This document shows positions 51,607 through 64,000 of a DNA stretch of 64,000 bases, piece by piece; position 1 is the first letter of the stretch, and every line of letters begins with the position of its first letter. The translations under genes and the position numbers were made by a program. Below the pieces are notes generated by a model. It saw only the letters and a program-made list of their open reading frames with translations. It made no database searches and was not told the DNA's origin. The stretch is from Patiria miniata (Eukaryota > Echinodermata > Asteroidea > Valvatida > Asterinidae), in NCBI RefSeq assembly GCF_015706575.1, contig NW_024037074.1, positions 24,169,334 through 24,233,333 on the forward strand, given 5' to 3'.

Positions 51607-53112
51607 TCGACTGTTTCCCGGCCCATGCGCCTAAATATATTTTTTGAAGTCCAAAGGACAATGGGGTCTGGGGAACCGGACTAGCCTGCACCCTTTTGAA
51701 CAGCTACAGAAGCTGTAATCATGTCTTTAGATATAGGCCATGATAAGTTATCCAGAATGCCATCCCCACCGTCCTTTACAAGATTATGTGAAGCTCGCCA
51801 GCCCTTCCCGGCCCAGCGTCCTGGGCCCAAGGTACGGTCTTTAAAAAAAACTCTTGAATGCCGGTAGACTCTTGGGGGCGCTCTATCCGCGTGAGGCGCC
51901 CCAAGTTATTTAAGTTTTCAAAGGCGCTTTTGACAGGACCAGCGGGCCGCGGTTCATACGTTTTGTTGTGTGTATCCACTTTTACAAAACATTACAATGT
52001 GGACCTTATTTCCATCTTTGTGCGTGTGGAATGTACAAATATCCAATTCATGTCAATTTGCAATGGCCATATGATTATTTTATGCCAATTGCAAGGAATG
52101 GTGGTGCAGCCCTGCTGATGCGACGGTCGGCTCGTTTACATCTTTTCCAGAAGCACGTGGCAGGCGCTCTCAAATTTCTTACCCGCCGCTTCGGTGTAAA
52201 TACAACACCTTTGGCTGTATCCGCGTCGGAAGGAAATCATGAAGATGTCAGAAATGTTGAGAGACAAGATGGAGACGCAGGCTTCCGATCTTCAGTTTCC
52301 TCAAGCTTCACTTCACAACTCCGAAATTTCCAAAATCATGGTCTTCATGCAGTTGGGTAAATATCAACATTTTTTTATGGCAATGCTCTCTGACGACCGG
52401 GAAAAAAAGTACTAGTACTAAGCCTATAGTTGCAACAACAGTCACTGCGCGCCCTTTCCTATGTGCTCTAGTGGGGCGGACTATATATGCATTTTTGGGT
52501 ACACTCTCTCCCAACACATATAGCCTAGGCGGTACTTCAACAAGTTCAAAACCATTTAATGCCATTTTGTCTGACCCTTTTCGGGGCGGGTCATGATGCT
52601 AAAAGGTGGGGGGCTGCGCCGGCAAAAGAACGATTCCGATAATTTCATCTTTTCTTTTCTTTTCTGCATTTGGCCAGCTCACCCATAGAGCTGCTCACCC
52701 AAGTGAAAATAAAATAATTCAAGAATTTCCCCATTGCTGGGAGTTGGCAATATTTTTAACAAGTAAGGGGCAAATGGCGTAAACAAACGAAAAATCGGCT
52801 GCAACAGGCATTTTTTTTTTCAATCCAATAGGCCTATAGTTGGGCAATTTCCAAAGGTTGGCATTATACACTTCAGTCATTGTTCTGCATTCCACTTTTA
52901 CGGAGATTGTACACTATGAGGCCGTTGAAAGAAACAGCGTTGATGCGAAATCAAATCCCTTTTGCTATAATGGCCTGGAATTACAACATTCAAAGCATTT
53001 TGCGTCTGTTAGGGGATTTCAAATTCCTGCTCTTAATAGTGGCCGTTTCTGTGTTATCCTCTTGGTTGGAAATCCTCTCAAATATTTCCTTGTTCGTTTT
53101 TTACCCATATAA
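51607..53112. other. Intergenic sequence
   Basis: Short ORFs only (for example 51968-52360); no recognised domain. Confidence 0.4.
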
Positions 53113-56100
53113 TCGGAGAGCCCATTGAGGTCTCTCACAAAAGGTTTAATGGCGGCAGCGAGTAGGTGGGGTGTCCAAGCTTCAAAACCGCAATTCTTAA
53201 GTGTCATACCCGTGCGTCTGGGAGGGGACACCGCCTAATTTTTTTTATGTCTAAGTTCATTAGAACGATCATTCCAACACCAAACAGTCATGAATGAGTC
53301 TGCTTTTGCAGAATCTCAACTTACGAATAAAAAATCCCGTGCAAAATTCACCTCAGAACGGCAAGTTAATTGCCGATTTCTGCACGGCTTAAAAAGTATT
53401 ACGCAATGCACACCAAAGCATCGCTACCCACGTACTGCATTGCAAAACCACTGCAATGTAACATAGTGTAATATACGATATTATGCATTAATATTATGCC
53501 GGCCCAAATATTCGAGATAGTCACGATTTTGCGAATTACGCAATAATGCAACCTATTACGTTATTAAGAAATAAATGTCCGCGTTAATATGGCCCAGTTA
53601 GTCAATTCTCATGGTATTTAGATTTTTTGACGATGTATCAAAGCCTACCTGATACATGAATGGACTGTAAAGCAGACTCACTCATGGCGGAGCCTGAATT
53701 ATTAAAGAGAGATACATTACGAAGAAGGCCTGAAAGCAAGTAAAAGATTTAGGATGTATGATATGGCGAACACTTTAGTATGCCGGGGATCCTAAGGAAA
53801 GGCCATTTGGATTTTCTCCCCAGTTTGATGCGAGTCCTTTTCGGCATGAAAAAGGATGATACAAAATGGCCGGGATCGATGATTTTCCCCTTTAAAAACT
53901 GCTATTGAATTGGACACACCAAAGAAGCGCTGTTCTAAACGGGCATGTTTTTTTCCACTCATCCGGAAAACATAGATGCCAACTAACGGAAGTCATACGC
54001 ATGCTTAATTAAAGTAACACAATTCTTACAACTGTCCATGGAGTGTTAAACATTTCCAACCAAAGGCGCACAGTTTCTTAAAAAAGAAAGTAAAAAAAAC
54101 CCACCGCAATATTTCATATATTATCAGATCAATACATTCATGTGTATTATGGTTCATATAGGGCCTAGAGTGAGTCTTGATTCAAGACATTCTTTGATTT
54201 TGATCGAAATAGACCATGGGACTGTTATGAATGTGTACTTTTAAGTGGAGGAAGGGGAAAACCTATATATGTATAATTATTTGTTTATGAATTAAACGAT
54301 TGATACCAAAAAGTACTAATGAGGCCTATACATAATTATGCATAAATCGGAACCTCTACAATACCGTGAGATCAGGAAGTGGGAGTGTTTCTGGGGGTTT
54401 AGAAGTTTTTGAAAAAGAATGAATAATTCACAAATAATGCGTTGTAATTCAAAAACTGTGTAACACTCTGTTATTTTACAGTACATGTGTACGGTACGTG
54501 TTTATTTTTAAAATTACTGTCATGGTATTTCGCGATTCTTGGGGGCTGTTTTGCAAACTGATACGTATGCCTCAATGCTATTACGTCATTTCACACAAAA
54601 AAGAGTCACGGTTTTGCGTTATTTCGCGGTAAATAAAGCCGTTCGCAGATTTTGCACGAGTTTTTATGCCCCGCGGCGAAGCCGAAGGGGCATACTGTTT
54701 CCGCCTCGTCCTTCCGTGGGTGGGTGTGTGGGTGGGTGGGTGGATGTGGGGGTGGGTGGGTGGGTGTGTGTCCGGACAAATCTTGTCAGCGCGATAACTT
54801 GAGAAATACTTAACATATGAACTTCAAATTTGGTTTGTGGATTGTTCTTGGTAATCCTAAGAAGCCTTTTGCATTTGGGGCCAAAAGGCCAAAGGTCAAG
54901 TTCACAGTGGCTAAAAACAATAGAAATCTTGTCAGCGCGATAACTTGAGAAATACTTAACATGTGAACTTCAAATTTGGTTTGTGGATTGTTCTTGGTAA
55001 TCCTAAGAAGCCTTTTGCATTTGGGGCCAAAAGGCCAAAGGTCAAGTTCACAGTGGCTAAAACAATAGAAATCTTGTCAGCGCGATAACTTGAGAAATAC
55101 TTAACATATGAACTTCAAATTTGGTTTGTGGATTGTTCTTGGTAATCCTAAGAAGCCTTTTGCATTTGGGGCCCAAAGGCCAAAGGTCAAGTTCACAGTG
55201 GCTAAAAACAATAGAAATCTTGTCAGCGCGATAACTTGAGAAATACTTAACATGTGAACTTCAAATTTGGTTTGTGGATTGTTCTTGGTAATCCTAAGAA
55301 GCCTTTTGCATTTGGGAACAAAAGGCCAAAGGTCAAGTTCACAGTGGCTAAAACAATAGAAATCTTGTCAGCGCGATAACTTGAGAAATAATTAACATAT
55401 GAACTTCAAATTTGGTTTGTGGATTGTTCTTGGTAATCCTAAGAAGCCTTTTGCATTTGGGGCCAAAAGGCCAAAGGTCAAGTTCACAGTGGCTAAAACA
55501 ATAGAAATCTTGTCAGCGCGATGTTGAGAAATAATTAACATATGTACTTCAAATTTGGTTTGTGGATTGTTATTGGTAATCCTAAGAAGCCTTTTGCATT
55601 TGGGGCCCAAAGGCCAAAGGTCAAGTTCACAGTGGCTAAAACAATAGAAATCATGTCAGCGCGATAACTTGAGAAATACTTAACATGTGAACTTCAAATT
55701 TGGTTTGTGGATTGTTTTTGGCAATCCTAAGAAGCCTTTTGCATTTGGGGCCAAAAGGCCTTAGGTCAAGTTCACAGTGGCTAAAACAATAGAAATCTTG
55801 TCAGCGCGATAACTTGAGAAATAATTAACATGTGAACTTCAAATTTGGTTTGTGGATTGTTCTTGGCAATCCTAAGAAAAGCCTATTGCATTTGGGGCCA
55901 AAAGGTCAAGGGTCAAGTTCACAGTGGCTAAAACAATAGAAATCTTGTCAGCGCGATAACTTGAGAAATACTTTACATGTGAACTTCAAATTTGGTTTGT
56001 GGATTGTTCTTGGTAATCCCAAGAAGCCTATTGAATTTGGGGCCAAAAGGTCAAGGGTCAAGTTCACAGTGGCTAAAACAATAGAAATCATGTATTTATT

Positions 56101-57220
56101 CTGAGATTATAGGGATTAGGGATTAATTCATATAAAACCTACAGAAGACACTAATGCTGTCAATGAATGTTCCATGTGACCAAGGTACATGTAAGTTGAT
56201 GTTAAAAGAGTGGTGTTATGTCATGGGAACTGTCACCGTTGCGGGGCATTTGTGTTTGTAAACACACCTGACTTGTTTTATTCTTAACTTGACATTCTGC
56301 AAACGCTGACTCGTACATTACCGTTTGGTGTTGGAATGATCGTTGTGCTCAATGTTTAAACACATAAAACAAAAAGCACCTTAGAAGGCGGCTAATTATT
56401 GAACTTTAACTCGTTCTTAAGCACAAAATGCACGGGAAAAGCTATTCTTAAGTTGTGGATCTTGCATTATAGTCACAAGCAGCTTAGGCCCCCCAAAAAA
56501 GTCTCCGGTCTCTGGTATGGAGCTTGTCCAAAAAGTGGTGCGGCGACGCCGCTTTTTTTTTTTTTTTACCTGACTTTTTTTTTTTACCTGACTTTTTTGC
56601 TTCAAATGTCGGCTGGTAACTGCAAATGGTGCCCGACTGAACTTAGTGCAAATATATGGGAGTCCAGAGAGGCCACATAAAACTTATTCTCGATTATAAC
56701 CCCATCTAAAAACACGTTGAAATTGCGCAGCAGCAGAATTCCAGTCAAACCAGTGAGTTTGGCGGTTTTGAGGCATCATCTTTCATTGAAAAAAATTTTT
56801 TTCATTTTGCCGACGCGCATGGCTACGGCGACGCGCGCGCATACCAGAAACCGGAGACTTTTTTTTGGCCTTATAGTGAAGGTTTCGCTCTTGTGCTCAA
56901 AAGTTTAATTAACAGTAAATAAAAGTGCTAATTAGGCCGTTCTTAAACATGGATGCACACGGGATTTCTCATCCTTAAGTTATTGGTTATTGATAAATTT
57001 TTCGAAAACTATCTTTTCGCTTTGGAACCGTGCTTGTGCGCGATATTCTAATTAAAAGTCATTTTTTTTTGGGGGGGGTCTTTAGGTGGTGCCCCCTCCG
57101 AAACGCACGGGGTGTGTCACTTAAGAGTGACGGTTTTGACAGTTGGACACCCCCACCTACTCGCTGCAACCATCAAACCTTTTGTGCGCGATATTCTAAT
57201 TAACCTCAATGGGCTCTCGG
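53113..57220. mobile_element. 4.1 kb segment bounded by ~115 bp inverted repeats
   Basis: CGGAGAGCCCATTGAGG at 53115 and CCTCAATGGGCTCTCGG near 57204-57220 begin inverted repeats. These share GCAGCGAGTAGGTGGGG and CTTAAGTG blocks (53113-53225 and 57100-57220). A second inverted pair (ACGATCATTCCAACACCAAAC near 53263; complement near 56325) lies inside. No transposase is visible; a large non-autonomous or fold-back element is inferred. Confidence 0.5.
54660..56265. repeat. Repeat element with ~145 bp tandem array (nine copies)
   Basis: The element starts with a hairpin (GCCCCGCGGCGAAGCCG...GGGGC, 54668-54693) and a GTGGGTGG-rich tract. Nine units follow, each beginning CTTGTCAGCGCGATAACTTG, at about 54783, 54928, 55073, 55218, 55364, 55509, 55653, 55798 and 55945. 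Units contain GGCCAAAGGTCAAGTTCACA. The element ends with the GGTGTTATGTCATGGGAAC block (to 56265), seen also at 2.1 and 5.7 kb. ORFs in it are by-products. Confidence 0.9.
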
Positions 57221-57221
57221 A

Positions 57222-58405
57222 CTTCTGCCACATCAAGAGTTCCGCAAGGAGCAGTGCTCGGACCACTATTTCACTGTAAAAACATTGTTTAGCATTTAAA
57301 CACATCAGACGGTGTTTACAGTTTAATACGTTTAGGAATGTGTTTCAGTTCTAAACGTTTACCACTTTTTAATGTTGTGAAACTAAACGTGTTTACGTTT
57401 TGGACATGTGCTTAGGATTGTATATCTAAATGCGCTTAGGAAGGTGTTTAAATACTACACATATTATTCATTGCACATGTCAAACGGATAATGCGTGTCA
57501 CAGAAAAAGGACATCTAAAAATGTCATGATGCTAAACGTGTGGAAAAAGTGGGTACAGAATTAGTGTTTAGAAATGTGTTTAAATGCTAAGCACCGTTTT
57601 TACAGTATACTGCTGACTTTACCTGCCGAGCAAGTAAACTTCACAAGTGAGACTATTCGCTGACGACTCTGCCTAGTATACCAACAAATATCACCTGACA
57701 AGGACACCTCAACTCTACAAAACAATTTCAAGTTGCTCGAATCATGGCAGAATGAATGGCTCATGAACTTTAATCCATCGAAGTGCTGTACTATCACATT
57801 TGCTTACCGGAATCCTCCAAAGAGATCCTACACCTTTGGTGGGGAGCAACTCACATCGAACACAGCTTGCTGCAGCCAAAACCCAGAAATTTCTCGGAGT
57901 CATCAGGCGGAATATGTGGAGCTGCCCAGAAGAAGTGAAATCCATGGCATACCCTATCTTTTGAGTATGCAGTGACTGTGTGGGACACACACTGAGTGTT
58001 ATATACCGTAACACTAGACAGAGTCCAAAAATATGCAACAAGATTCTGCACAAAAAAAATTACAGTATAGGAAGAGGGAACAGTCACTGGAATCCTGGAG
58101 CACATCAAGTGGGGAGACATGGAAGAGCAAAGGAAGATACAAAGGCTATCAGTGCTCTACAAAATAAATCATGAGCTTGTTTACATCTCACGAGCAGATC
58201 ACCTCAACTGAAACACAAGAAATACCAGGGGGCACCAACAAAAATCCTACAAACGACATGCATACAAGGAAGCCTACTGGAACTCTTTCTTCCCGAGAAC
58301 AATTACAGGATAGAAGAAGTTGCCAGCAAACGTCGTCAACTCTAGGACACTACTTGCATTCAAGGATAGGGCATCCAAGCACTACATGGACAATTACATG
58401 TAAGG
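57222..58405 (+). mobile_element. CR1/Rex-like LINE RT relic, split by a MITE
   Basis: ATSRVPQGAVLGPLF (about 57226-57270) is the RT block before the catalytic box. After the MITE come FADDSA-like residues, WQNEWLMNFNPSKC (about 57745-57785), a RSYTFGG block and a C-terminal region with KYATRFCTK-like, INHELV and KLPANVV-like phrases spread over frames to about 58400. Many frameshifts; inactive. Confidence 0.8.
57271..57606. mobile_element. ~336 bp MITE inserted in the LINE RT
   Basis: Starts ACTGTAAAAAC...TTTAGCATTTAAACACAT and ends with the complement (ATGTGTTTAAATGCTAAGC...GTTTTTACAGT). Interior is rich in CTAAACGTGTTTA-like repeats. It separates RT coding blocks that belong together. Confidence 0.8.
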
Positions 58406-59047
58406 CTATTTACTAAGGTCATCTTCACATAAGGTCAGAAGTTAGTGTGATATTCCTGAGTGAATTTTACTGACTCAACCAGAACCAGAAACATGCACAT
58501 TTCGTGGTTTTCAGGACGCAGTGCCCCTTTAATTTCGCCTTAGGAACTATTTTATCACCTTCCAAAACTTGTTGGAGCTAATATCGACTGTCCATCCTCA
58601 AATTAAACATGTTAATTGTTATATTTGTATACTGGCGTCTTTCGACTTTCCGATGTTTTTTTAGACATGATAATGCTCACTTTCTTCCTTGTAAACAACA
58701 TGCTAATTGTAAAAAGAAATGGCCTCAAGGTGTTAACCTTCTGTATGGCCCTTTATTGAAAAAGTGATATAGGATAGTGGCCTTGAATAAGGAAGCAGTG
58801 AACATTGTTTAAAATTGTTTAAACAACACCTTTTAAAAAGATATCGTTTTGCCTTTGCTAGCTATAGGGTTTTCACGGGCATCCGTTCATCAATTGTCCT
58901 GTAACCCTCGGACGCTATCATGCATGGCAGGCTGATAAAGCTGATGTGGTTCAACGTCGCAGCTACTCAAGGAATTCTTCAACACTGCTGAGTCTGGTAA
59001 GTGTTTACACTCCTTATGTTACTGAATTATTGTTTTTAATAATGTTA
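58406..59047. other. Intergenic sequence
   Basis: No gene or repeat recognised. Confidence 0.4.
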
Positions 59048-59714
59048 CAGGGTGAGTAAAAAAAATGCGGAACCAAACCCCAAAACATTATATTTCATAT
59101 TTAAACAAATATGCAGCACCCAAAATAATAATGACTGGAAAGCCAATTTCACAAGGTAATGTTTGATGAAAAAAAGTACTGAAATTAGTCAATCCGTTTA
59201 GAAAATATCATCATATACAAACAATATCCCTAAAACCTGTCTCGTCCCCCCCCCCCAAATGCGATTTCAAGAATCGTCGTCGCATCTTTCTTCAAACATT
59301 ACCAGCGATGAAATCTCAGTATAAACGATAAAACATATTCAACAAAATCCCTTCGAAGGCCCGTCCTTTAAAAAAGTATATTTTATTAATTAAATTGTTT
59401 GCCAGATTTGTTAATAAAGATATGCTACAGTTGGTAGTAGTTGTTGATATATGTATTCTGTGTTATTTTCTTTCTTGTTCCAAACAGTCAAAACACACAA
59501 TGAATGTCTTTTTTGGACGAGACGGGTTTTAGGGTCATTGTGTTTAAATGGTGATGTTCTTTAAACAGATTGAGCAATTTGTATATTTTTTTCAAATAAA
59601 AAAGTAGCTTATCAAATTGGCTTTTCAGTCATTATTGTTGTCGGTGCTAAATATTCTTTTAAATATGAAATATATTTTATGGGATTTGGGTTCCGCTTTT
59701 TCTGACTCACCCTG
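59048..59714. mobile_element. 667 bp mariner-like fold-back element with TA duplication
   Basis: Ends CAGGGTGAGT (59048) and ACTCACCCTG (to 59714), flanked on both sides by TA. The two halves are inverted over about 200 bp each: ATAATGACTGGAAAGCCAATTT pairs with AAATTGGCTTTTCAGTCATTAT, and CCTAAAACCTGTCTCGTCC with its complement near 59515. TA flanks and a CAGGGTG terminus fit Tc1/mariner-type ends. No ORF. Confidence 0.82.
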
Positions 59715-59859
59715 TATAACGGCTCTTACCTCAATGTATATTCCAAGCCATACGACAATAAAGACAATAGGATGATTTGCTTTTGTTGAGATAATTTGAC
59801 ATATCCATATGCGTTTAGTTTGAGACATTCTGTGCACTATTTGACTGCCTGTCAGCGAA

Positions 59860-60889
59860 CCCTGGGCCAGCTATGATATGACTTATGCTAAATCTCGAGT
59901 ATGAGTCCCTTTTTAGAAAGAAATTCTCGGATTTTTGACATGGATAGGGAGCTGGATATTGTGGCTACAGTTCCCAACAAATTTAAAGTCCGCAGATCAA
60001 ATACAAAGTTGAAGATAATTTGACATGCGCATCCATGTTTGGCCAAGGTTATATATGTACAAAATATTCCATTTGACTGCCTATCAGTTGGTGCTCTGCC
60101 AGCTAAGATGTGACTAGCAATATCTCATTTTTTAGTGCCCTTGCCATCAGTAATTCTGGAATATTTTGACATGGATAGGGACCTTGCTAGTGTGACTACA
60201 TTATACAACACGTATAAATTCAGCAGATACCTGTAGACAATTAGAGATACGTATCGATGTTTCGGCCGACTATATTTCTGTGCAGTATTCTCCATTTGCC
60301 TGCCGATCAGTCTGTTGGCCCTCTGCCAGCTATGACATGAATATGGCAGTGGCGTTGTCATCAGAAATCTCGAAATATTTTGACATGGATGTGGAGCTAG
60401 GTAATGTCGCTACATTCTCCCACAAGTATGGAGTTGGCTGACCAAATATAACTGTAGAAAATTAGGGATATGCAACTATGTTTTGGCTGAGGTTATTTCT
60501 ATGCGGTTTTGCATTTTGACTGCCTATTAGTTGGCGCTCCATCAGCTATGACATGACTTGCTATATCTCGACATTTAGTGCCCTTCTTCAGAAATCTCAG
60601 AATATTTTGAAATTTGAATATGGAGCTAGTAAGAGTGGCTACATTCTCCCACAAGTTTGGAGTTGACGCAACTATGTTTTGGCCAAGTTTATTTCTTTGC
60701 GGTTTTCCATTTGACTGCCTAACTTTGGCGCTCAATCAGCTATGACGTGACTTACTATATCTCGACTTTAAGTGCCCTCTTCATCAAAAACTTCATCATC
60801 CAACTATTTTGACACGGATGTGGAGCTAGTTAGCGTGGCTACATTCTCTTATAAGTTTGGAGTCAGCAGTGGTCAGTTTCATTTTTGTG
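59860..60889. repeat. Decayed ~220 bp tandem repeats
   Basis: About five diverged units share TTTGACTGCC, CAGCTATGACATGACTT, TATCTCGA...AGTGCCCTT, ATATTTTGACATGGAT and GGAGCTAGT...GTGGCTACATTCTCCCACAA. Spacing and several words link them to the adjacent homogeneous array. Confidence 0.75.
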
Positions 60890-63800
60890 CGTTAAGTCCC
60901 ATAGCGAGGCCTGTCAGCGCCAGCCAACATGGCTCTCATGTATCGCGGTCTAAAGGTACCTTGACATAAATGGATTTGAACAAACTACAGCTTGTTGGAT
61001 AGCAGATGAATAGGCCAACAAGCTGACAAATCGGCAAGGCTTCAGACTTGAAACTTTTGGAGTGAGCTCCAGACGTAGGTACATGATGCCCCCAGTTACA
61101 TTTTTGTGCATTAAGTCCCATAGCAAGGGCTGTCAGCTCCAGCCGACAGGGCTCTCATGTGTCGCGGTTTGAAGGTACCTTAACATGGATGGATTTTGAC
61201 AAACTATAACTTGTTGGATAGCGGATGAATGGGCCAACACGCTGACAAATCGGCAAGGCTTCAGACTTGAAACTTTTGGAGTGAGCCCCAGACGTAGGTA
61301 CATGATGCCCCCAGTTTCGTTTTTGTGCAGTAAGTCCCATAGCAAGGGCTGTCAGCTCCAGCCGACATGGCTCTCATGTATTGCGGTCTAAAGGTACCTT
61401 AACATAGATGGATTTGGACAAACTGTAGCTTGTTGGATAGCGAATGAATAGGCCAACACGCTGACAATTCGGCGAGGCTTCAGACCTGAAACGTTTGGAG
61501 TGAGCTCCAGACGTAGGTACATGATGCCCCCAGTTTCGTTTTTGTGCAGTAAGTCCCATAGCAAGGGCTGTCAGCGCCAGCCGACATGGCTCTCATGTGT
61601 TGCGGTCTAAAGGTACCTTAACATGGATGGATTTTGACAAACTATAGCTTGTTGGATAGCGGATGAATAGGCCAACACGCTGACAAATTGGCAAGGGTTC
61701 AGACTCGAAACTTTTGGAGTGAGCGCCAGACGTAGGTACATGTTGCCCCCAGTTTCATTTTTGTGCAGTAAGTCCCAAAGCAAGGGCTGTCAGCGCCAGC
61801 CGACATGGCTCTCATGTATTGCGGTCTAAAGGTACCTTAACATAGATGGATTTGGACAAACTGTAGTTTGGTGGATAGCGAATGAATAGGCCAACAAGCT
61901 GACAATTCGGCGAGGCTTCAGACTTGAAACTTTTGGATTGAGCGTCAGATGAAGGTTCATGATGCTCCCAGTTTCGTTTTTGTGCAGTAAGTCCCATAGC
62001 AAGGCCTGCCAGAGCCAGCCGACATGGCTCTCATGTATCGCAGTCTAAAGGGAACTTAACATGATTAAGGGCAAACTATAGGATTTGGACAAATATGATT
62101 TGGACAAACTATAGCTTGTTGGAAAGCGGATGATTAGGCCTACAAGCTGACAAATCGGCAAGGCATCAGTCTTGAAACGTCTTGAGTGAGCCCGAGGTGT
62201 AGGTACATGATGCCCCCAGTTTCGTTTTTTTGCAGTAAGTCCCATAGCAAGGGCTGTCAGCGCCAGCCGACATGGCTCTCATGTGTCGCGGTTTAAAGGT
62301 ACCTTAGCATGGATGGATTATGACAAACTATAGCTTGTGGGATAGCAGATGAATAGGCAATCAAGCTGACAAATCGGCAAGGCTTCAGACCTGAAACTTT
62401 TGGAGTGAGCTCCAGACGTAGGTACATAATGCCCCCAGTTTCGTTTTTGTGCAGTAAGTCCCAAAGCAATGGCTGTCAGCGCCAGCCGACATGGCTCTTA
62501 TGTGTCGCGGCCTAAAGGTACCTTAACATTGATGGATTTTGACAAACTATAGCTTGTTGGATAGCGGATGAATGGGCCAACCGGCAGGCAAATCGGCAGC
62601 TCACTAGACCCGAAACCTTTGGAGAAAATCCCAGAAGAAGTAGCGGATGCCCCTTCTTTCGCTTTTGTGCAGTAAGTCCCATAGGGAGGCCTGTCAGCGC
62701 CAACCCGCCTGGCTCCCATGTCTCGCAGCCTGAAGGTACCTTATCCTGGATGGATCTGGACAAACTCGGTACCATTTTGAAGCGGATGAATGGGCCGACC
62801 GGCATGCAAATCGGCAGCTCGATAGACCAGAAACTTTTGGAGAAAATTCCAGAAGTAGTAGCGGATGCCCCTTCTTTCGCTTTTGTGCAGTAAGTCCCAT
62901 AGGGAGGCCTGTCAGCGGCAACCCGCCTGGCTCCCATGTCTCGCAGCCTGAAGGTACCTTAACCTGGATGGATCTGGACAGACTCGGTACCATTTTGAAG
63001 CGGATGAATGGGCCAACCCGCATGCAAATCGGCAGCTCGATAGACCCGAAACCTTTGTAGAAAATCCCAGAAGGAGTAGTGGATGCCCCTTCTTTCGCTT
63101 TTGTGCAGTAAGTCCCATAGGGAGGCCTGTCAGCGCCAACCCGCCTGGCTCCCATTTCTCGCAGCCTGAAGGTACCTTAACCTGGATGGATCTGGACAAA
63201 CTCGGTACCATTTTGAAGCGGATGAATGGGCCAACCCGCATGCAAATCGGCAGCTCGATAGACCAGAAACTTTTGGAGAAAATTTCAGAAGGAGTAGCGG
63301 ATGCCCCTTCTTTCGCTTATGTGCAGTAAGTCCCATAGGGAGGCCTGTCAGCGCCAACCCGCCTGGCTCCCATGTCACACAGCCCGAAGGTACCTTAATT
63401 TAGATGGATCTGGACAAACTCGGTACCATTTTGAAGCGGATGAATGGGCCAACCCGCATGCAAATCGGCAGCTCGATAGACCCGAAACTTTTTGAGAAAA
63501 TTCCAGAAGGAGTAGTGGATGCCCCTTCTTTCGCTTTTGTGCAGTAAGTCCCATAGGGAGGTCTGTCAGCGCCAACCCGCCTGGCTCCCATGTCTCGCAG
63601 CCTGAAGGTACCTTAACCTGGATGGATCTGGACAAACTCGGTACCATTTTGAAGCGGATGAATGGGCCAACCCGCATGCAAATCAGCAGCTCGATAGACC
63701 CGAAACTTTTGAAGAAAATCCCAGAAGGAGTAGTGGATGCCCCTTCTTTCGCTTTTGTGCAGTAAGTCCCATAGGGAGGCCTGTCAGCGCCAACCTGCCT

Positions 63801-64000
63801 GGCTCCCATGTCTCGCAGCCTGAAGGTACATTAACCTGGATGGATCTGGACAAACTCGGTACCATTTTGAAGCGGATGAATGGGCCAACCCGCATGCAAA
63901 TTGGCAGCTTGATAGACCAGAAACTTTTGGACAAAATCCCAGAAGGATTAGTGGATGCCCCTTCTTTCGCTTTTGTGCAGTAAGTCCCATAGGGAGGTCT
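60890..64000. repeat. ~219 bp satellite array running off the window
   Basis: CAGTAAGTCCCATAG recurs about every 218-219 bases from about 60892 to 63980. Two subfamilies are seen: GCCAGCCGACATGGCTCTCATG units to about 62560, then GCCAACCCGCCTGGCTCCCATG units to the end. Minus-strand ORFs of 60-150 codons repeat with the unit but change frame between units, so they are not genes. Confidence 0.95.

Noticed and set aside
54783..56096. CRISPR array
   Set aside because: The ~145 bp units are repeated end to end without unique spacers, in a eukaryotic context.
61100..64000. Recurring minus-strand ORFs of 60-153 codons in the satellite
   Set aside because: They follow the ~218-219 bp unit and switch frame between units, as expected from a tandem repeat rather than a conserved protein.

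Overview
This window is eukaryotic nuclear DNA from an animal. Short exons with GT-AG junctions are separated by kilobase-scale introns packed with many classes of transposable element, satellites and simple repeats. There is no operon structure and no bacterial or viral gene content. The one clear host gene is a tropomodulin/leiomodin-family gene on the + strand. The mixture of DIRS, Penelope-like, Jockey-like and CR1/L2-like retroelements, a P-like DNA transposon and frequent TACATGTA-type low-complexity DNA suggests a marine invertebrate, perhaps an invertebrate deuterostome. I cannot name the species from sequence alone.

Layout. Five tropomodulin exons lie at 2303-2395, 5819-5949, 23499-23606, 39010-39153 and 40155 to about 40352. 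Their intron phases are mutually compatible, and together they encode the leucine-rich-repeat half of the protein. Upstream exons lie outside the window. The 17.5 kb intron (5950-23498) holds tRNA-like SINE sequence, a 2 kb element with eight copies of a 14-mer, a DIRS-type retroelement (about 10828-17420) interrupted by a LINE and other insertions, a Penelope-like relic with a hammerhead-like motif, and a hAT-like non-autonomous element with a perfect 8 bp target duplication. The 15.4 kb intron (23607-39009) holds a pair of inverted ~600 bp repeats, a 200 bp near-perfect palindrome, and a 10.3 kb P-element-like transposon (27342-37657).

The P-like transposon is the most interesting system here. 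It has ~32-37 bp terminal inverted repeats, an exact 7 bp flanking repeat, and two convergent, intron-containing genes. One encodes a P-superfamily transposase with a ZAD-like zinc-finger N-terminus and two inferred frameshifts. The other encodes a companion protein joining a C4HC3 PHD finger to a transposase-tail-like region. The companion gene carries an in-frame 348 bp duplication that includes a copy of its own first exon.

Downstream of tropomodulin (40.4-64 kb) I see no further host gene. The DNA consists of a tRNA-Ser-like SINE inside inverted repeats, a frameshifted Jockey-like LINE with endonuclease and reverse transcriptase, small inverted-repeat elements, a CR1/L2-like LINE end next to a 500 bp assembly gap (47504-48003), a fold-back element, a 4.1 kb inverted-repeat-bounded segment with a ~145 bp tandem array, a second LINE relic split by a small element, a mariner-like fold-back element, and a ~219 bp satellite array that runs off the right end.
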